Positions 42,625 through 51,282 of a stretch of DNA of 64,000 nucleotides are shown here, piece by piece. This DNA comes from Duganella sp. 1224 (GTDB lineage Bacteria > Pseudomonadota > Gammaproteobacteria > Burkholderiales > Burkholderiaceae_D): the NCBI RefSeq assembly GCF_013408245.1, contig NZ_JACBYS010000005.1, forward strand, positions 124,001 through 188,000, written 5' to 3'. The position numbers were made by a program, and so were the translations under genes. Below the pieces are notes generated by a model that worked only from the letters and a program-made list of their open reading frames with translations, searched no databases and was not told where the DNA came from. Each line of letters starts with the position of its first letter. Within the stretch, counting starts at the first letter, position 1.

Positions 42625-43701
42625 TCACTTCGGCATGGTGCCTTCCACACCCTGCACGTAGAAGTTCATGCCCAGCAGGTCCTTCTCCGGCGCCTTGACG
42701 CCGGCCGCGTACTTGATGGCGCCCGACTGGTCCTTGATCGGGCCGGTGAACGGCGCAAAGGTGCCGGCGGTCAGCGCGGCCTTTTTCTCCTCGAACGCTT
42801 TCACGGCGTCGGCCGGCACCACCGCGTTAATCTTCGACATCTTGACCATGCCTTCCTTCAGGCCGCCGCGATATTCGTTGGTCTTCCAGGTGCCGGCCAG
42901 CACGGCCTTGGCGGTGTCGACGTAGTAGCCGGTCCAGTCGTTGGTGGCGGCGGTCAGGTGCGCCTTGGGCGCGAACTTGGACATGTCCGAGTCCCAGCCG
43001 AACGCATATACGCCCTTTTCCTGCGCCACCTGCAGCGTGGCCGGCGAGTCGGTGTTCTGCGCCATCACGTCCGCGCCTTGCGCCACCAGGGTTTCCGCCG
43101 CCTGGCGCTCCTTCGCCGGGTCGTACCACGAGTTCACCCAGATAACCTTGGTCTTGATTTTCGGGTTGACGCTCTGCGCGCCCAGCGTGAAGGCGTTGAT
43201 GTTGCGGATGACCTCGGGCACCGGGAAGGAGGCGATGAAGCCCAGCGTGTTCGACTTGGTCATCTTGCCGGCCAGGATGCCGTCGAGGTAAGCGCCTTCG
43301 TACAGGCGCGATTCGTAGGTGCCCATGTTCTTGCCGGTCTTGAAGCCGGTGGCGTGCAGGAACACCACGCCCGGCGCGCTCCGGGCCACTTTCTCGGTCG
43401 CGTTCATGTAGCCGAACGAGGTGGTGAAAATCAGCTTGTTCCCTTCCGCCACCAGCTTGCGGATCACGCGCTCGGCGTCCGCGCCTTCCGGCACGTTTTC
43501 CACGTAGGTGGTTTTGACCTTGCCGGCCAGCTCCTTCTCCATCGCCAGGCGGGCCTGGTCGTGGGCGTAGGTCCAGCCGGCATCGCCGACCGGGCCAACG
43601 TAGACGAAGCCGATCTTCAGCGGCTCCGCCGCGAACGATGGCGCGGCGGCCAGGGTTGCTGCTGCGGCCAGGGTAGCCAGTACTGTGCGACGATTCATCA
43701 T
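42625..43701 (-). CDS. BMP family ABC transporter substrate-binding protein (purine/nucleoside)
   Basis: 358 residues. The N-terminus MMNRRTVLATLAAAATLAAAPSFA is a signal peptide of possible Tat type. The body is the basic membrane protein (BMP/PnrA) family: KIGFVYVGPVGDAGWTYAHDQ, VIFTTSFGYMN-like, VWVNSWYDPAKERQAAETL, GWDSDMSKFAPKAHL. These proteins bind nucleosides or purines for ABC import. AAAGGAAA precedes the ATG. The matching ATPase and two permease genes lie across the GntR gene on the opposite strand (45.6-49.1 kb). Confidence 0.9.
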   Translation of the reverse strand: MMNRRTVLATLAAAATLAAAPSFAAEPLKIGFVYVGPVGDAGWTYAHDQARLAMEKELAGKVKTTYVENVPEGADAERVIRKLVAEGNKLIFTTSFGYMNATEKVARSAPGVVFLHATGFKTGKNMGTYESRLYEGAYLDGILAGKMTKSNTLGFIASFPVPEVIRNINAFTLGAQSVNPKIKTKVIWVNSWYDPAKERQAAETLVAQGADVMAQNTDSPATLQVAQEKGVYAFGWDSDMSKFAPKAHLTAATNDWTGYYVDTAKAVLAGTWKTNEYRGGLKEGMVKMSKINAVVPADAVKAFEEKKAALTAGTFAPFTGPIKDQSGAIKYAAGVKAPEKDLLGMNFYVQGVEGTMPK

Positions 43702-43727
43702 ACGGTTTCCTTTACGTTGAGAAGAAG

Positions 43728-44576
43728 TTAGAAGTGGTATTCCGCGCGCACCATCGGCGTCTTGGCGGTGGCGCCGGGCACGATGCGGTCGGGGTTGCCG
43801 AATTTGTTTTTCCAGTACTGGTACTCGACGCCGATCTTGAAGGTGTTCTTCGGCGTGCCGAAAGTCTCGCTGATGTCGTACATGATCTGCATGTCGATGT
43901 TGGTCTCGGGGGCGGTGCCGCCGCCGAATTCGTTGGTGCCCTTGCCGGTGATGAAGTTGGCGTAGCCTTCGAACGACAGCGGAATGCCGATGTTGAACGG
44001 GATGCCCCAGGCGCCGGTCAGCATGGCGTGCGTCTTGTAGGCGTAGCGCGGCGTGGCCTGGTTGGTGTAGCCGTTGTACGGCGCGTTGGATTCCCACAGC
44101 GCGAGCAGGCTGATATCGAGGAAGCCCGGCACGTCCATCATCAGCGTGGGGCCGAGCACCAGCATGCGCTTCTTGGAGTTGTAGCCGGCATCGGTCTTGC
44201 TGTTGTAGTCAAAGCCGCCGCTCAGCCCGACGCCGCGCACCGGGCCGAAGGCGTAGCTCTTGTTGAAGATCTTGCCGAAGTCCAGCGTGTGGCGATACAC
44301 CACGTAGGCCTCGTGCGCGCCGGCGTTGGAGCCGGCCGCCGACGGATCGAGCTCCGACGACATCAGCAGGTCGACGCTGAAGAAGTTCTTGCCGTACTTG
44401 TAGCCGGACACGCTGCTCAGGTTGACGATGTTCTTGGTGATGTCGTTGTTGTTGTATGGCTCGGCGAATTTGGTGCCGTAGCGGTAGCTGAGCGAGGTGT
44501 CGGTCCAGTCGGCGGCTTGCGCGCTGCAAGCGGCGAAGAGGGCGAGGACTGCGGTGCTGCGGGCGAGACGTGGCAT
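43728..44576 (-). CDS. Tsx-like nucleoside-specific outer-membrane channel
   Basis: 282 residues from MPRLARSTAVLALFAACSAQAADW, chosen because GGAG lies six bases before this ATG; an ATG 12 bases upstream has none. A signal peptide is followed by a beta-barrel sequence of the Tsx family (WTDTSLSYRYGTKFAEPYNNNDITKNIVNLSSVSGYKYGKNFF) ending in ...MVRAEYHF with a terminal Phe. Tsx channels admit nucleosides through the outer membrane. It is first in the minus-strand run toward the BMP, Rieske and deaminase genes, giving a complete outer-to-inner membrane route together with the ABC genes. Confidence 0.82.
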   Translation of the reverse strand: MPRLARSTAVLALFAACSAQAADWTDTSLSYRYGTKFAEPYNNNDITKNIVNLSSVSGYKYGKNFFSVDLLMSSELDPSAAGSNAGAHEAYVVYRHTLDFGKIFNKSYAFGPVRGVGLSGGFDYNSKTDAGYNSKKRMLVLGPTLMMDVPGFLDISLLALWESNAPYNGYTNQATPRYAYKTHAMLTGAWGIPFNIGIPLSFEGYANFITGKGTNEFGGGTAPETNIDMQIMYDISETFGTPKNTFKIGVEYQYWKNKFGNPDRIVPGATAKTPMVRAEYHF

Positions 44577-44612
44577 TGTGAACTCCATGGTGGGTTTGAA
44601 AGCACTTTGTTT

Positions 44613-44622
44613 TTGTATCCAA
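44613..44622. promoter_or_regulatory. Candidate GntR site upstream of Tsx-like gene
   Basis: TTGTATCCAA differs at one position from TTGTATACAA and resembles the exact inverted pair in the GntR-ABC intergenic region. It lies 37 bases upstream of the Tsx-like start. Confidence 0.4.
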
Positions 44623-44683
44623 TTTGTTTAGATAATTGGATTCAATCTCGTCTACCCCCTTTAGCAATAAGCGGGCCAAGTTC

Positions 44684-45370
44684 TTAGAAACCCGACAACG
44701 CTTCCGCCAGATTCACTTTCTTGTATTGCTCGGCAAGACGCAGCCGCGCCTCGATCTCCAGCAGGTGGTGCTCGATCAGGTGGGTGGCTTCCTTGACCTT
44801 GCGCTTCTCGATCAGCGTGGCCAGATCCTGGTGCTCGCCGTTCTCGCACATGGCGCTGCCGGGCGTTTCGTACAGCGCGATGATGAGCGAGCAGCGTGAC
44901 ACCAGTTCCGCCATGAAGCGCTGCAGCACGCGGTTGCCGGCCAGTTCCGCCAGCAGCAGGTGGAACTCGCCGCCCAATCGTATCCACGCGGCGCGGTCGC
45001 CGCCGCGGCGCGCCGCGTCTTCGGCCGCGATGGCGGCGCGGATCTGCTGCAGCGATTCCGGTGTGGCGTGCTGGATCACCAGCGGCACGATCTCGCGTTC
45101 CAGCGCGCGGCGGGCGGCGAAAATGTCGCGCGCCTCCTGCGGCGTGGGCGAGGCCACCACCGCGCCGCGATTGGGCCGCAGCTCGATGATGTGATCGTGC
45201 GCCAGCCGTTGCAGCGCCTTGCGCACGATGGTGCGGCTGACGTTATACAGCTCGCAGAAATCCGCTTCGCCCAGGTGGGTTCCGGGCGGCAGGCGGTGGC
45301 TCATGACGGCGTTGACCACCGCCTTGTAGATGCGCATATCGATGGCGGTGGTACCGCGCTTGGTAGGCAT
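44684..45370 (-). CDS. GntR family (FCD subfamily) transcriptional regulator
   Basis: 228 residues. The N-terminal winged helix is clear (IYKAVVNAVMSHRLPPGTHLGEADFCELYNVSRTIVRKALQRLAHDHIIELRPNRGAVVA), followed by the all-helical FCD ligand domain with metal-ligand residues (D in ARDIFAARR, H in GGEFHLLLAELAGN, H in NGEHQDL). It stands between the Tsx/BMP/Rieske/deaminase genes and the ABC transporter operon, the position of a local regulator. Candidate sites of one sequence type occur upstream of all three units. Likely ligand: a purine or catabolite. Confidence 0.92.
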   Translation of the reverse strand: MPTKRGTTAIDMRIYKAVVNAVMSHRLPPGTHLGEADFCELYNVSRTIVRKALQRLAHDHIIELRPNRGAVVASPTPQEARDIFAARRALEREIVPLVIQHATPESLQQIRAAIAAEDAARRGGDRAAWIRLGGEFHLLLAELAGNRVLQRFMAELVSRCSLIIALYETPGSAMCENGEHQDLATLIEKRKVKEATHLIEHHLLEIEARLRLAEQYKKVNLAEALSGF

Positions 45371-45390
45371 GGGAAAAACTCCGATATCTG

Positions 45391-45400
45391 TGGATACGAT
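45391..45400. promoter_or_regulatory. Possible GntR half-site near GntR start
   Basis: TGGATACGAT, matching most of the TTGTATACGA pattern, 20 bases upstream of the GntR start codon. Weaker than the other sites. Confidence 0.25.
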
Positions 45401-45426
45401 TCCGATAAAGCAGGAAGCGTGCTAAG

Positions 45427-45436
45427 TCGTATACAA
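45427..45436. promoter_or_regulatory. Candidate GntR operator 1
   Basis: TCGTATACAA, the exact reverse complement of the site at 45564-45573 and centred on the palindrome GTATAC, 57 bases upstream of the GntR start. It fits FCD-subfamily GntR operators, which are short palindromes. Confidence 0.55.
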
Positions 45437-45563
45437 AGTTATTGCACCATTCGCACGGTTTTGGGGAGCGCGGCATCCCGCTTTAGTGCAGTGCGCCGCC
45501 AAAACAGCGCATCTCCCTTGGGCTGCGCGTGGCATGCTAATTGCGTCTGATGCGGCATCCGAT

Positions 45564-45573
45564 TTGTATACGA
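45564..45573. promoter_or_regulatory. Candidate GntR operator 2
   Basis: TTGTATACGA, exact reverse complement of operator 1, just upstream of the AAGGAAGG ribosome site and the ABC ATPase ATG. Its position would block transcription of the ABC genes. Confidence 0.55.
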
Positions 45574-45588
45574 TGAAGGAAGGCGCCG

Positions 45589-47130
45589 ATGACTGAACCG
45601 CGCTTGCAGATGCTGGGCATCTCCAAGATCTATCCCTCGGTGGTGGCCAACGCCGATGTGAACCTGAGCGTGATGCCGGGCGAGATCCACGCCGTGCTGG
45701 GCGAGAATGGCGCCGGCAAGAGCACGCTGATGAAGATTATCTACGGCGTGGTCAAGCCAGACGATGGCCAGGTCATGTGGGAAGGCCGCCAGGTGCATAT
45801 CCACTCGCCGCACGACGCGCGCAAGCTGGGCATCGGCATGGTGTTCCAGCACTTCGCGCTGTTCGAGACGCTGACGGTGGCCGAGAACATCGCGCTGGCG
45901 CTGGACCAGAAGCTGTCGCCGGCGGCGCTGGCGCCGCGCATCAAGACGGTGTCGGAACAATATGGCCTGCCGCTCGATCCGCAGCGGCTGGTGCACAGCA
46001 TGTCGGTCGGCGAGCGGCAGCGGGTGGAGATCGTGCGCTGCCTGCTGCAGTCGCCCAAGCTGCTGATCATGGACGAGCCGACCTCGGTGCTGACGCCGGA
46101 CGCGGTGCTCAAGCTGTTCGAGTCGCTGCGGCGGCTGGCGGCGGAGGGCGTCAGCATCCTGTACATCAGCCACAAGCTCGATGAGATCCAGGCGCTGTGC
46201 GACAAGGCCACGGTGCTGCGCGCCGGCCGCGTGTCCGGCACCGCGCTGCCGAAGCAGGAAAGCGCGAAGTCGCTGGCGGAACTGATGATCGGCCGCGAAC
46301 TGCCGGTGTGCGTGCAGCAGCCGCGCGCGCCGGGCGAGGTGCGGCTGTCGCTGGAGAACCTGAATGTGCGGAGCGGCGATCCATTCGGCACCCGCCTGAA
46401 GGACATCAGCCTGGCGCTGCGCGGCGGCGAGATCGTCGGCATCGCCGGCATTTCGGGCAATGGCCAGCAGGAGCTGCTGAAGGTGATTTCCGGCGAACGC
46501 ACGCTGGGCCAGCGCGAGGGCGCGATACGGCTGGGCGAGCGCGATGTCGGCGCGCTGGACGCGGCGCAGCGCCGCCAGCTCGGCCTGGGCTTCGTGCCGG
46601 AGGAGCGCCTGGGGCGCGGCGCCGTGCCCGCACTGTCGCTGGCCGACAACGCGCTGCTGACCGGCTACGTGCCGGCCGCCGCCACCGGCATGGTCCGGCG
46701 TGGCCTGATACAGCGCGGCGCGGTGCAGGCGTTCGCGCGGCAGGTCATCGAGCGCTTCAAGGTCAAGTGCGGCGGCGCGCAGTCGGCCGCCGCCAGCCTG
46801 TCCGGCGGCAACCTGCAGAAGTTCATCGTCGGCCGCGAGATCATGCTGGCGCCGAAGGTGATGGTGTTCGCGCAGCCCACCTGGGGCGTGGACATTGGCG
46901 CCGCCATGCTGATACGCCAGGCCATCATCGACATGCGCGACCAGGGCGTGGCGGTGCTGGTGCTGTCCGAGGAACTGGACGAATTGTTCATGATGAGCGA
47001 CCGCATCGCCGTGCTGGCCGATGGCCGCCTGTCGCGCGCGGTGCCGGCCAAGGCCACCAGCATCAACCAGATCGGCGTGTGGATGAGCGGCGATTTCCAT
47101 GATCAAGGAGCAGAGCATGTCCCGGCTTGA
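45589..47130 (+). CDS. Nucleoside/purine ABC transporter ATP-binding protein (two ABC domains)
   Basis: 513 residues with two fused ATPase domains as in sugar/nucleoside importers (RbsA/YufO type). Domain 1 has Walker A GENGAGKST, signature SVGERQRVEI and Walker B LLIMDEPTS. Domain 2 has a degenerate Walker A (GISGNGQQEL), signature LSGGNLQKFIVGRE and FAQPTWGVD in place of the usual Walker B, so only the first half is likely to be fully catalytic. AAGGAAGG precedes the ATG. It overlaps the first permease gene by 14 bases. Confidence 0.93.
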   Translation: MTEPRLQMLGISKIYPSVVANADVNLSVMPGEIHAVLGENGAGKSTLMKIIYGVVKPDDGQVMWEGRQVHIHSPHDARKLGIGMVFQHFALFETLTVAENIALALDQKLSPAALAPRIKTVSEQYGLPLDPQRLVHSMSVGERQRVEIVRCLLQSPKLLIMDEPTSVLTPDAVLKLFESLRRLAAEGVSILYISHKLDEIQALCDKATVLRAGRVSGTALPKQESAKSLAELMIGRELPVCVQQPRAPGEVRLSLENLNVRSGDPFGTRLKDISLALRGGEIVGIAGISGNGQQELLKVISGERTLGQREGAIRLGERDVGALDAAQRRQLGLGFVPEERLGRGAVPALSLADNALLTGYVPAAATGMVRRGLIQRGAVQAFARQVIERFKVKCGGAQSAAASLSGGNLQKFIVGREIMLAPKVMVFAQPTWGVDIGAAMLIRQAIIDMRDQGVAVLVLSEELDELFMMSDRIAVLADGRLSRAVPAKATSINQIGVWMSGDFHDQGAEHVPA

Positions 47131-48187
47131 ACGACGTCCCGAACCTTCGCGCCGCATGATGCTGGCGTCGCCGCTGATCGCGGCGGCGGCCATGCTGCTG
47201 AGCGGATCGCTGCTGTTCTTCTTCATCGGCCAGGCGCCGCTGCACGCGTTCTACGTCTACTTCGTCAAGCCGTGGACCACGCTGTACAGCGTGGGCGAGC
47301 TGCTGCTGAAGGCGACGCCGCTGATCCTGTGCGGCGTCGGGCTGGCGCTCGGCTTCCGCGCCAACGTCAACAACATCGGCGCCGACGGCCAACTGACCAT
47401 CGGCGCGATCTGCGCCGGCGCGGTGGCCTTGTATTTCGATGAAGTGCAGGCATGGTGGGTGCTGCCGCTGATGCTGCTGGCCGGCGCCGCCGGCGGCATG
47501 CTGTGGGCGGCGATACCGGCGCTGCTGCGCACGCGCTTCAACACCAGCGAGATCCTGGTCAGCCTGATGATGGTCTACGTGGCCTACCACCTGCTCAGTT
47601 ATCTGGTGCACGGGCCGATGCGCGACCCGGCCGGCTTCAACTTCCCGCAGTCGAAGATGTTCAGCGAGTCGGCCACGCTGCCGCTGCTGGTGGAGGGCTT
47701 GCGCGTCAACGCCGCCGTCATCCTGTCGCTGCTGGCGGCGGGCGCCGCGTGGTTCTTCTGCAAGCACACGTTTGCCGGCTACCGCATGCAGGTCAGCGGC
47801 ATGGCGCCGGCGGCGGCGCTGTACGCGGGCTTCAGCGAGCCGCGCAACGTCTGGCTGGCGTTCATGGTCAGCGGCGCGCTGGCCGGCATCGCCGGTGTGG
47901 GCGAGGTGGCCGGGCCGCTGGGGCAGTTGCAGCCGTCGGTGTCGCCGGGCTATGGCTTTGCCGCCATCATCGTCGCCTATGTCGGGCGGCTGCATCCGCT
48001 GGGCGTGGTGCTGTCGGCGCTGCTGATGTCGCTGCTGTACATCGGCGGCGAGACGGCGCAGATCGAGCTGCAGACGCCGTCCGCCATCACCGGCATCTTC
48101 CAGGGCCTGCTGCTGTTTTACCTGCTGGCCGCCGACCTGTTCATCCACTACCGCATCAAGCCGCACACGCGAGGAGCCACCGCATGA
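47117..48187 (+). CDS. Nucleoside ABC transporter permease 1
   Basis: 356 residues from MSRLERRPEPSRRMMLASPL, chosen for AAGGAG upstream; an ATG at 47099 lies inside the ATPase gene. About eight to ten hydrophobic helices and the conserved BPD_transp_2 segment (LALGFRANVNNIGADGQLTIGA) identify the permease of the BMP-dependent family. Its stop overlaps the next start (ATGA). It works with the second permease as a heterodimer in the inner membrane. Confidence 0.92.
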   Translation: MSRLERRPEPSRRMMLASPLIAAAAMLLSGSLLFFFIGQAPLHAFYVYFVKPWTTLYSVGELLLKATPLILCGVGLALGFRANVNNIGADGQLTIGAICAGAVALYFDEVQAWWVLPLMLLAGAAGGMLWAAIPALLRTRFNTSEILVSLMMVYVAYHLLSYLVHGPMRDPAGFNFPQSKMFSESATLPLLVEGLRVNAAVILSLLAAGAAWFFCKHTFAGYRMQVSGMAPAAALYAGFSEPRNVWLAFMVSGALAGIAGVGEVAGPLGQLQPSVSPGYGFAAIIVAYVGRLHPLGVVLSALLMSLLYIGGETAQIELQTPSAITGIFQGLLLFYLLAADLFIHYRIKPHTRGATA

Positions 48188-49110
48188 TGACCACTGAATT
48201 GTTGATCGCCTTCCTGGCCAGCACCGCCGGCGCGGCCACGCCGCTGGTGGTGGCGTCGATGGGCGAACTGGTGACGGAGCGCTCCGGCGTGCTCAATCTG
48301 GGCATGGAGGGCATGATGCTGGTGGGGGCGGTGACCGGCTTCGGCGTCACGCTCGGTACCGGCAGCATGGTCGCCGGCCTGCTGGCGGCGGCGGCGGCGG
48401 GCATGCTGATGTCGCTGATCTTCGGCTTCCTGGTGCTGACGCTGCAGACCAACCAGGTGGCCACCGGACTGGCGCTGACCTTGTTCGGCATCGGCGCCTC
48501 GGCCTTCCTGGGGCAGGGCTTCGTCGGGCAGACGGTGGCGCCGATGCCGCATCTGCATGTTCCGCTGCTGTCCGCGCTGCCGTTTGTCGGGCCGCTGCTG
48601 TTCCGCTTCGACGCCATGGTCTACCTGTCGGTGGCGCTGGTGGCGCTGGTCGGCTGGATGCTGGCGCGCACGCGGCTGGGCCTGGTCATCCGCGCGGTGG
48701 GCGAGTCGCCGCACAGCGCCCACGCCATCGGCTTTCCGGTGATCGGCCTGCGCTACGGCACGGTGCTGTTTGGCGGCGCACTGGCGGGACTGGGCGGCGC
48801 CTACCTGTCGCTGGCGCTGACGCCGATGTGGGTGGAGGGCATGACCGCGGGACGCGGCTGGATCGCGCTGGCGCAGGTGGTGTTCGCCACGTGGAAGCCG
48901 CGCGGCGTGCTGGTGGGCGCCTATCTGTTCGGCGGCGTGACGGTGCTGCAGTTCCACGGCCAGGGCATGGGGCTGGCGATTCCGTCCGAGTTTTTGTCGA
49001 TGCTGCCTTACCTCGCCACGATCGTGGTGCTGGTCATCATCTGCCGCAATCCGCAGACAATCTTGTTGAATAAGCCAATGTCGCTTGGTCAGAATTTCAA
49101 ACCTGACTAG
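48184..49110 (+). CDS. Nucleoside ABC transporter permease 2
   Basis: 308 residues, starting [29 protein letters not shown]. The family's [22 protein letters not shown] and [24 protein letters not shown] segments are present along with multiple membrane helices. It is translationally coupled to permease 1 by a four-base overlap. With the two-domain ATPase and the BMP-type binding protein it makes a full importer. No clear terminator is visible in the 164 bases before the next gene. Confidence 0.92.
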   Translation: MMTTELLIAFLASTAGAATPLVVASMGELVTERSGVLNLGMEGMMLVGAVTGFGVTLGTGSMVAGLLAAAAAGMLMSLIFGFLVLTLQTNQVATGLALTLFGIGASAFLGQGFVGQTVAPMPHLHVPLLSALPFVGPLLFRFDAMVYLSVALVALVGWMLARTRLGLVIRAVGESPHSAHAIGFPVIGLRYGTVLFGGALAGLGGAYLSLALTPMWVEGMTAGRGWIALAQVVFATWKPRGVLVGAYLFGGVTVLQFHGQGMGLAIPSEFLSMLPYLATIVVLVIICRNPQTILLNKPMSLGQNFKPD

Positions 49111-49274
49111 ATTGCCTGTTGTATCGCCGCAAAAATTGTGGCATTGCGACAATTGGTGACTATCGCGCGCCAAAAAACTTCTATTGTGGGTACACAGGCC
49201 GTTGCGCGCCTGTGGCGCCCCCCAGCCCCCGGTTCGCCTCTACTGATCCCACAAAAGCAAATAAAGGAGCCGTC

Positions 49275-50942
49275 ATGCGAGTAAACAGCCCGGTCACGTC
49301 CAATGAATATGTGATGGAGGATGGCAAGACCATCGTCTCCAGCACCGATTTGCAGGGCAACATCAATTACGCCAATCCCTACTTCATCGAAGTCAGCGGC
49401 TTTACCGAAGAGGAGCTGATGGGCGCGCCGCAAAACATCGTGCGCCATCCTGACATGCCGGTCGAGGCCTTTGCCGACCTGTGGGCCACCATCAAAAGCG
49501 GCACGCCCTGGACCGGGCTGGTGAAGAACCGCTGCAAGAACGGCGATTTCTACTGGGTGCTGGCCAACGTCACGCCGGTGATCGAGAACGGCAAGCCGGT
49601 CGGCTATCTGTCGGTGCGCACCAAGCCGTCACGCGAGCAGGTGCGCGAGGCCGACGCGCTGTACCGCGAAATCAGCCAAGGCAATCCGCGCCAGCTGCGC
49701 ATCGTCAAAGGGCGGGCGGTGCGCACCGGCATGCTGGCACGCCTGACAGCGCTGACGGCGATGTCGCTGCCGACGCAGATCGCCGCCGCCACCAGCTTGC
49801 TGGTGGGCGCACTGGCGGCGCTGGCCCTGCTGCTGCTGGTGCTGGACGACGGCGCCGTGGCCAGGGCCAACGGCTGGCTGGCCGGCGCCGCGCTGGCGGC
49901 CATGCTGGGCACGCTGGCGTTTGGGCGCCACCTGTACGTCAACGTGGCGCTGCCGTTGCGGCGCGCCACCAAGGCGGCACGCATGATGGCGGGCGGCGAC
50001 CTGACCGCCACCATCGAGATCCAGCGCGACGACGAGGTCGGCCAATTGCTGGCGGCGCTGCGCCAGACCAATATCAACCTGCACAGCATCATCGGCGACG
50101 TGCGCGCCAACTTCGACCAGATCTCGCAGGCCACCGACGAAATCGCCGATGGCAATATGGACCTGTCCGGCCGCACGGAGTCGCAGGCGTCCAGCCTGCA
50201 GCAGACCGCCTCCAGCATGGAGGAGCTGACCGCCACCGTGCAGCAGAGCGCGACCAACGTGGCCAGCGCCAACCAGCTGGCCGAGCGCGCGCGCGAGGTG
50301 GCCACGCAGGGCGGCAACATCGTGTCGCAGGTGGTGTCGACCATGGGCGATATCAGCGCGTCGTCCAACAAGATCCTGGACATCATCGGCCTGATCGACG
50401 GCATCGCCTTCCAGACCAATATCCTGGCCCTGAACGCGGCGGTGGAGGCGGCGCGCGCCGGCGAGCAGGGACGCGGCTTCGCGGTGGTGGCCAGCGAGGT
50501 GCGCGGACTGGCGCAGCGTTCGGCCACGGCGGCCAAGGAAATCAAGGAGCTGATCGATACCTCGATCCAGAAGGTGCAGGCCGGCACGGCGCTGACCAAC
50601 AACGCCGGCGTCACCATGAACGAGGTGATCGAATCGGTGTGCCGGGTGTCGAAGGTGATGGGCGAGATTTCCGATTCCACCCGCGAGCAGAGTTCCGGCA
50701 TCGGCCAGGTCAACCAGGCGGTGATCAAGATCGACGACATCACGCAGCAGAACGCGGCGCTGGTGGAGCAGGCGGCGGCGGCGGCCGGCAACCTGGCGCA
50801 GCAGGCGCGCTGCGTGTCGCAGGCGATCGCGGTGTTCAAGCTGCAGCAGGGACCGGGCCACGCGCGGCCGGGTCGGCCGGTGGGCGGGCAGCCTTCGCGG
50901 CCGCCGGCCAGCGCCAAGCCGCAGTTGCGCCTGCCCGCTTGA
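49275..50942 (+). CDS. Methyl-accepting chemotaxis protein with N-terminal PAS (Aer-like)
   Basis: 555 residues from MRVNSPVTSNEYVMEDGKTIVSSTDL, with AAGGAG upstream. An Aer-type PAS domain (FIEVSGFTEEELMGAPQNIVRHPDMPVEAFADLW, GDFYWVLANVTPV) is followed by two close membrane helices (near residues 165-220), a HAMP region and the MCP signalling domain with the highly conserved hairpin tip (DGIAFQTNILALNAAVEAARAGEQGRGFAVVASEVR). The C-terminus is Pro/Gln rich and lacks the NWETF pentapeptide for CheR docking. It should sense redox state or energy through PAS in the cytoplasm. Confidence 0.94.
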   Translation: MRVNSPVTSNEYVMEDGKTIVSSTDLQGNINYANPYFIEVSGFTEEELMGAPQNIVRHPDMPVEAFADLWATIKSGTPWTGLVKNRCKNGDFYWVLANVTPVIENGKPVGYLSVRTKPSREQVREADALYREISQGNPRQLRIVKGRAVRTGMLARLTALTAMSLPTQIAAATSLLVGALAALALLLLVLDDGAVARANGWLAGAALAAMLGTLAFGRHLYVNVALPLRRATKAARMMAGGDLTATIEIQRDDEVGQLLAALRQTNINLHSIIGDVRANFDQISQATDEIADGNMDLSGRTESQASSLQQTASSMEELTATVQQSATNVASANQLAERAREVATQGGNIVSQVVSTMGDISASSNKILDIIGLIDGIAFQTNILALNAAVEAARAGEQGRGFAVVASEVRGLAQRSATAAKEIKELIDTSIQKVQAGTALTNNAGVTMNEVIESVCRVSKVMGEISDSTREQSSGIGQVNQAVIKIDDITQQNAALVEQAAAAAGNLAQQARCVSQAIAVFKLQQGPGHARPGRPVGGQPSRPPASAKPQLRLPA

Positions 50943-50970
50943 TATCATATTGCCTTTCGGGGCAATCGGG

Positions 50971-51282
50971 ATGGCAGGCATGAAGGTGACGCTGGCGGGG
51001 CAGGGATGGACGTTTGAGACGGCGGCGCCGGACACTGTGCTGCAGTCGGCCGACCGTGCCGGCATCCGCCTGCCCAGTTCCTGCCGCAACGGCACCTGCC
51101 GCACCTGCATCTGCCAGGCCACCAGCGGCGCGGTGCGCTACAAGATCGACTGGCCGGGCCTGAGCCCGGACGAAAAGCGCGACGGCTACATCCTGCCCTG
51201 CGTCGCCATCGCCGAGACCGATCTGGTCATTCAGGCGCCCGCCGCCGGTAAGCTCCCGGTCCCACCCCGTACTGGCGCTTGA
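50971..51282 (+). CDS. 2Fe-2S ferredoxin
   Basis: 103 residues from the ATG at 50971; an ATG three codons later is equally good. The plant-type ferredoxin motif is clear: SCRNGTCRTC (C-x4-C-x2-C) plus a downstream Cys in YILPCVA. It carries electrons in the cytoplasm; partner unknown, but no reductase is linked to the Rieske oxygenase 8 kb away, so it is one candidate donor (speculative). It converges with the AraC gene, overlapping it by 56 bases at the 3' ends. Confidence 0.88.
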   Translation: MAGMKVTLAGQGWTFETAAPDTVLQSADRAGIRLPSSCRNGTCRTCICQATSGAVRYKIDWPGLSPDEKRDGYILPCVAIAETDLVIQAPAAGKLPVPPRTGA

